A stretch of 64,000 bases of DNA, taken from the NCBI RefSeq assembly GCF_041435195.1, contig NZ_CP108106.1:3348001-3412000 (forward strand), written 5' to 3'. The translations under genes were made by a program, and so were the position numbers. This document shows positions 60,658 through 64,000 of this stretch, one piece after another (position 1 is the first letter of the stretch; the number at the start of each line of letters is the position of its first letter). Origin of the DNA: Streptomyces sp. NBC_00224. GTDB lineage: Bacteria; Actinomycetota; Actinomycetes; Streptomycetales; Streptomycetaceae. Under the pieces are notes generated by a model. The model was not told the DNA's origin. It saw nothing but the letters and a program-made list of their open reading frames with translations, and did not search any database.

Positions 60658-60679
60658 ACAAACCGGAATCCCGGTTTGT
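60658..60679 (-). promoter_or_regulatory. Perfect ARE palindrome in the SARP promoter
   Basis: ACAAACCGG-AATC-CCGGTTTGT is a flawless 9-4-9 palindrome, 55 bp upstream of the SARP ATG. It is a textbook autoregulatory element for a butyrolactone receptor and shares the AAACC-n8-GGTTT frame with the receptor's own site. Confidence 0.82.
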
Positions 60680-60850
60680 CAAAGCCGCTAAACCAGTACG
60701 AAATCCCCCAAAGGCTCAAGCCGATTGCCGAGTTCGAGCCCTGCGCAAGCAGAGGAACCGTACGACAGGGCGGTTTTAGTGTGCCTTACGGGGTGGCGAC
60801 CGCACCCGGCGTACGGGCAAATCACGAGAGGAGCCCGCTCGCCGGCCCAC

Positions 60851-60890
60851 TCCGGCTCGCTCCGGCTCGCTCCGATTCGTTCCGGTTCAC
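60851..60890. repeat. Four tandem 10-bp repeats (TCCGGCTCGC type)
   Basis: TCCGGCTCGC twice, then TCCGATTCGT and TCCGGTTCAC, in direct tandem. They lie mid-way in the 688-bp gap between the SARP and carboxylase genes (60604-61291), which also holds the two ARE-type sites but no gene. Confidence 0.7.
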
Positions 60891-61224
60891 CTGGGCTCCG
60901 CCCTCAACTGACTCAAGGGTCACTACAACTGCCGGGAGAGCGAGGAATTCAAGGGTTCCGTTTCCCGCGATCAGGAATGCATTTCGTCGGCCGATCGCCG
61001 GCCGGGGCCGAAGTCAACCCCGAAGTGATTTCCGGCAATTCCCTGCCACACGGGACCACTCGGGGTGGGCCCCACCTGCGGCGCGGCCCCGACTCCCGGG
61101 CACGCCAGGGGCCTTGGGTGGGCCCGTCCGGTACTCGGCACTCCCCGTTTGACTTCCGGACGGTGGACAACTGCGGAGTAACGCCGGATACGGTCCCTCA
61201 AGGATGCTTCGAGGGTGGAGCTGT

Positions 61225-61246
61225 ACAAACCCACTCGGTGTTTCGT
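61225..61246 (+). promoter_or_regulatory. Imperfect ARE-like site before the carboxylase gene
   Basis: ACAAACC at the left and GTTTCGT at the right match the ARE at 60658 in the left half, with mismatches in the right half. It ends 46 bp before the GTG. It suggests, weakly, that the carboxylase operon belongs to the same regulon. Confidence 0.35.
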
Positions 61247-61291
61247 TCTCGATCTTTCCACTTCAGCACCGCAAGTTGAGGAGCAGTCGTC

Positions 61292-63049
61292 GTGCGCAAG
61301 GTGCTCATCGCCAACCGTGGTGAAATCGCTGTCCGCGTTGCCCGAGCCTGTCGGGACGCCGGGATCGCCAGCGTAGCCGTCTACGCCGATCCGGACCGGG
61401 ACGCTCTGCACGTCCGCGCGGCCGACGAAGCATTCGCTCTGGGCGGTGACACCCCGGCCACCAGCTACCTGGACATCGCCAAAGTCCTCCAGGCCGCCGC
61501 CGACTCCGGCGCCGACGCGATCCACCCGGGTTACGGCTTCCTCTCCGAGAACGCCGACTTCGCCCAGGCCGTCCTCGACGCCGGTCTGACCTGGATCGGC
61601 CCGCCGCCGCAGGCCATCCGCGACCTCGGCGACAAGGTCGCCGCCCGCCACATCGCCCAGCGCGCCGGCGCCCCCCTGGTCGCCGGCACCCCCGACCCGG
61701 TCTCCGGCGCCGACGAAGTCGTCACCTTCGCCGAAGAACACGGCCTCCCCATCGCGATCAAGGCCGCCTTCGGCGGCGGCGGCCGCGGCCTCAAGGTCGC
61801 CCGCACCCTCGAAGAAGTCCCCGAGCTCTACGACTCCGCCGTCCGCGAGGCCGTCGCCGCCTTCGGCCGCGGCGAATGCTTCGTCGAGCGCTACCTGGAC
61901 AAGCCCCGCCACGTCGAGACCCAGTGCCTCGCCGACACCCACGGCAACGTCGTCGTCGTCTCCACCCGCGACTGCTCACTCCAGCGCCGCCACCAAAAAC
62001 TCGTCGAAGAGGCCCCCGCGCCGTTCCTGAGCGAGGCACAGAACGCGGAGCTGTACGCCGCCTCCAAGGCCATCCTCAAGGAAGCCGGCTACGTCGGCGC
62101 CGGCACCGTCGAGTTCCTCGTCGGCACCGACGGCACCATCTCCTTCCTCGAAGTCAACACCCGCCTCCAGGTCGAACACCCGGTCACCGAAGAAGTCACC
62201 GGCATCGACCTCGTCCGCGAAATGTTCCGCATCGCCGACGGCGAGGAACTCGGCTACGGCGACCCCGAGATCCGCGGCCACTCCTTCGAGTTCCGCATCA
62301 ACGGCGAGGACCCCGGCCGCGGCTTCCTCCCCGCCCCCGGCACGGTGACGCTCTTCGCCCCGCCCACCGGCCCGGGCGTGCGCCTGGACGCCGGCGTCGA
62401 ATCCGGCTCCGTCATCGGCCCCGCCTGGGACTCCCTCCTCGCCAAACTGATCGTCACCGGCGCCACCCGCGAACAGGCCCTGCAACGCGCCGCCCGCGCA
62501 CTCGGCGAGTTCAAGGTCGAAGGCATGGCCACCGCCATCCCCTTCCACCAGGCCGTCGTCGTCGACCCCGCCTTCACCGCCGACCCGTTCCGCATCCACA
62601 CCCGCTGGATCGAAACTGAATTCGTCAACGCCATCCCGGCGTTCGTCCCCCCTGCGACCGACGGGGACGAGGAGGCGGCCACCGAGCGGGAGTCGGTGGT
62701 GGTCGAGGTCGGCGGCAAACGCCTCGAAGTCTCGCTGCCCTCTTCCTTGGGCATGACGCTCGCTCGTACGGGCCTCGCGGCCGGGGCCAAGCCCAAGCGC
62801 CGGGACAAGAAGAAGACGGGATCCGCCATTTCGGGTGACGCGCTGGCGTCCCCGATGCAGGGCACGATCGTCAAGGTCGCCGTCGAAGAGGGCCAGGAAG
62901 TCAAGGAAGGCGACCTCGTCGTCGTCCTCGAAGCCATGAAGATGGAACAGCCCCTCAACGCCCACCGCTCCGGCACCATCAGGGATCTCGCCGCGGCGGT
63001 GGGCGCGTCCGTCACGTCCGGCGCCACCATCTGCGAAATCAAGGGTTGA
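61292..63049 (+). CDS. accA: Acyl-CoA carboxylase alpha subunit (biotin carboxylase + biotin carrier domain)
   Basis: A 585-residue protein. The biotin carboxylase part runs from '[24 protein letters not shown]', with ATP-grasp '[14 protein letters not shown]', '[16 protein letters not shown]', '[19 protein letters not shown]', catalytic '[22 protein letters not shown]', to ~residue 450. A linker leads to the carrier domain with biotinyl Lys550 in 'EAMKMEQP'. Like AccA1/AccA2 of S. coelicolor, it would carboxylate acetyl- or propionyl-CoA with a separate beta subunit, supplying malonyl/methylmalonyl-CoA. GTG at 61292 after GAGGAG; 11 bp before the next gene. Probably an extra, cluster-linked copy. 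Confidence 0.92.
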   Translation: MRKVLIANRGEIAVRVARACRDAGIASVAVYADPDRDALHVRAADEAFALGGDTPATSYLDIAKVLQAAADSGADAIHPGYGFLSENADFAQAVLDAGLTWIGPPPQAIRDLGDKVAARHIAQRAGAPLVAGTPDPVSGADEVVTFAEEHGLPIAIKAAFGGGGRGLKVARTLEEVPELYDSAVREAVAAFGRGECFVERYLDKPRHVETQCLADTHGNVVVVSTRDCSLQRRHQKLVEEAPAPFLSEAQNAELYAASKAILKEAGYVGAGTVEFLVGTDGTISFLEVNTRLQVEHPVTEEVTGIDLVREMFRIADGEELGYGDPEIRGHSFEFRINGEDPGRGFLPAPGTVTLFAPPTGPGVRLDAGVESGSVIGPAWDSLLAKLIVTGATREQALQRAARALGEFKVEGMATAIPFHQAVVVDPAFTADPFRIHTRWIETEFVNAIPAFVPPATDGDEEAATERESVVVEVGGKRLEVSLPSSLGMTLARTGLAAGAKPKRRDKKKTGSAISGDALASPMQGTIVKVAVEEGQEVKEGDLVVVLEAMKMEQPLNAHRSGTIRDLAAAVGASVTSGATICEIKG

Positions 63050-63060
63050 GGAGCCACCCA

Positions 63061-64000
63061 ATGCTGAAGGAAGTCAAGCGTCTTGATCGGGTGATCATCC
63101 GTTTCGCGGGTGATTCGGGTGACGGGATGCAGCTGACGGGCGACCGGTTCACGTCGGAGACCGCCTCGTTCGGCAACGATCTGTCGACCCTGCCGAACTT
63201 CCCCGCCGAGATCCGTGCTCCCGCAGGGACCCTGCCCGGTGTCTCCAGCTTCCAGCTCCACTTCGCCGACCACGACATCCTCACCCCGGGCGACGCGCCC
63301 AACGTCCTGGTCGCCATGAACCCCGCCGCGCTGAAAGCCAACCTCGCGGACGTGCCGCGCGGCGCGGACATCATCGTCAACACCGATGAGTTCACCAAAC
63401 GCCCGATGGCGAAGGTCGGTTACGCCACCAACCCGCTGGAAGACGGCACCCTGGACGCCTACAACGTCCACCCCGTCCCCCTCACCACCCTGACGGTGGA
63501 GGCGCTGAAGGACTTCGGCCTGCCGCGCAAGGAGGCCGAGCGCAGCAAGAACATGTTCGCGCTGGGTCTGCTGTCGTGGATGTACCACCGCCCCACCGAG
63601 GGCACCGAGCGCTTCCTGCGGCAGAAGTTCGCCAAGAAGCCGGAGATCGCCGAGGCGAACGTGGCGGCGTTCCGGGCGGGCTGGAACTTCGGCGAGACCA
63701 CCGAGGACTTCGCGGCCTCCTACGAGGTCGCCCCGGCCACCAAGGCCTTCCCCACCGGTACGTACAGGAACATCTCCGGGAACCTGGCTTTGGCATACGG
63801 GCTGATCGCCGCGGGCCGCCAAGCGGACCTGCCCCTGTATCTCGGCTCGTATCCGATCACCCCGGCCTCGGACATCCTGCACGAACTGTCCAAGCACAAG
63901 AACTTCGGCGTCCGCACCTTCCAGGCCGAAGACGAAATCGCCGGAATCGGCGCCGCGCTGGGAGCCGCCTTCGGCGGATCCCTCGCGGTCACCACCACCT
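63061..64000 (+). CDS. korA: 2-oxoacid:acceptor (2-oxoglutarate:ferredoxin) oxidoreductase alpha subunit, partial
   Basis: An open frame to the window edge (313 codons seen). 'RLDRVIIRFAGDSGDGMQLTGDRFTSETASFGNDLSTLPNFPAEIRAPAGTLPGVSSFQLHF' is the gamma-domain start of OFOR alpha subunits; 'NISGNLALAYGLIAAGRQADLPLYLGSYPITPASDILHELSKHKNFGVRTFQAEDEIAGIGAALGAAFGG' is the pyrimidine/TPP-associated domain. It would oxidatively decarboxylate a 2-oxoacid to acyl-CoA, reducing ferredoxin, with a beta subunit expected downstream. ATG at 63061 with GAGGAG, 11 bp after the carboxylase, so co-transcribed. The accA-korA pairing echoes SCO6271-SCO6270 of the coelimycin (cpk) cluster as I recall it. Confidence 0.88.
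   Translation, partial: MLKEVKRLDRVIIRFAGDSGDGMQLTGDRFTSETASFGNDLSTLPNFPAEIRAPAGTLPGVSSFQLHFADHDILTPGDAPNVLVAMNPAALKANLADVPRGADIIVNTDEFTKRPMAKVGYATNPLEDGTLDAYNVHPVPLTTLTVEALKDFGLPRKEAERSKNMFALGLLSWMYHRPTEGTERFLRQKFAKKPEIAEANVAAFRAGWNFGETTEDFAASYEVAPATKAFPTGTYRNISGNLALAYGLIAAGRQADLPLYLGSYPITPASDILHELSKHKNFGVRTFQAEDEIAGIGAALGAAFGGSLAVTTT

Overview
The window is high-GC actinobacterial DNA that reads as a Streptomyces chromosome. Many genes start with GTG, Shine-Dalgarno sequences are of the GGAGG type, Leu TTA codons are almost absent, and several regulatory sites match Streptomyces regulons. From memory, the gene order hrdA, dnaG, FAD reductase, dgt, CbiX-type chelatase ... nirB-nirD ... ppdK, dus ... 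glyS, znuA-znuC-znuB-zur matches the S. coelicolor core region around SCO2463 to SCO2508, with accessory genes inserted. This should be confirmed by synteny search.

Layout. 1-4.6 kb: the N-terminus of an MFS exporter, a SAM methyltransferase, one CAT-anticodon tRNA and two tandem tRNA-Asn genes, a YtxH-like protein and an FGGY sugar kinase. 4.8-8.5 kb: a heterodimeric ABC exporter with one consensus and one degenerate ATP site. 8.5-15.7 kb: a long minus-strand run (hrdA sigma factor, dnaG primase, FAD reductase, dgt, sirohydrochlorin chelatase). 15.8-19.2 kb: a SanA/YdcF-like protein, a gamma-glutamylcyclotransferase-like protein, and a lipoprotein-sensor kinase pair with no response regulator. 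19.6-24.2 kb: an M4 metalloprotease, a flavin reductase behind a SoxR-like box, a class IV aminotransferase, and a secreted protein with a class F sortase. 24.5-29.9 kb: nirBD behind a good GlnR box, then a TetR/SDR pair sharing an operator, and a second SDR.

30-35.7 kb is an accessory block: three small overlapping genes diverging from an XRE regulator-CYTH cyclase pair, then a KimA-like potassium importer and a regulator with an in-frame TTA codon. 36.2-42.1 kb: pyruvate phosphate dikinase, tRNA-dihydrouridine synthase and a DHA2 drug exporter. 42.1-45.4 kb is a second accessory block: NUDIX, XRE/TPR regulator, a 42-residue Gly/Lys/Pro-rich peptide gene and a PCMT-like methyltransferase, which could be an undescribed peptide-modification pair. 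45.4-52.9 kb: regulator/exporter, aldo-keto reductase/TetR, and a DUF4097-NarL two-component operon.

53-57.8 kb holds glyS and the zinc-uptake operon znuACB-zur with two tandem Zur boxes. Immediately beyond zur, core synteny seems to end. A gamma-butyrolactone-receptor-like TetR, a SARP with a degenerate cyclase domain, an acyl-CoA carboxylase alpha subunit and a 2-oxoacid:ferredoxin oxidoreductase alpha subunit look like the left edge of a quorum-regulated biosynthetic cluster. The receptor and the SARP each carry a palindromic ARE-type site upstream.

A dispersed 20-bp repeat (GCGCAGTTCCCCGCGCCCCT) occurs ten times, only between genes. It often forms inverted pairs around hairpins.
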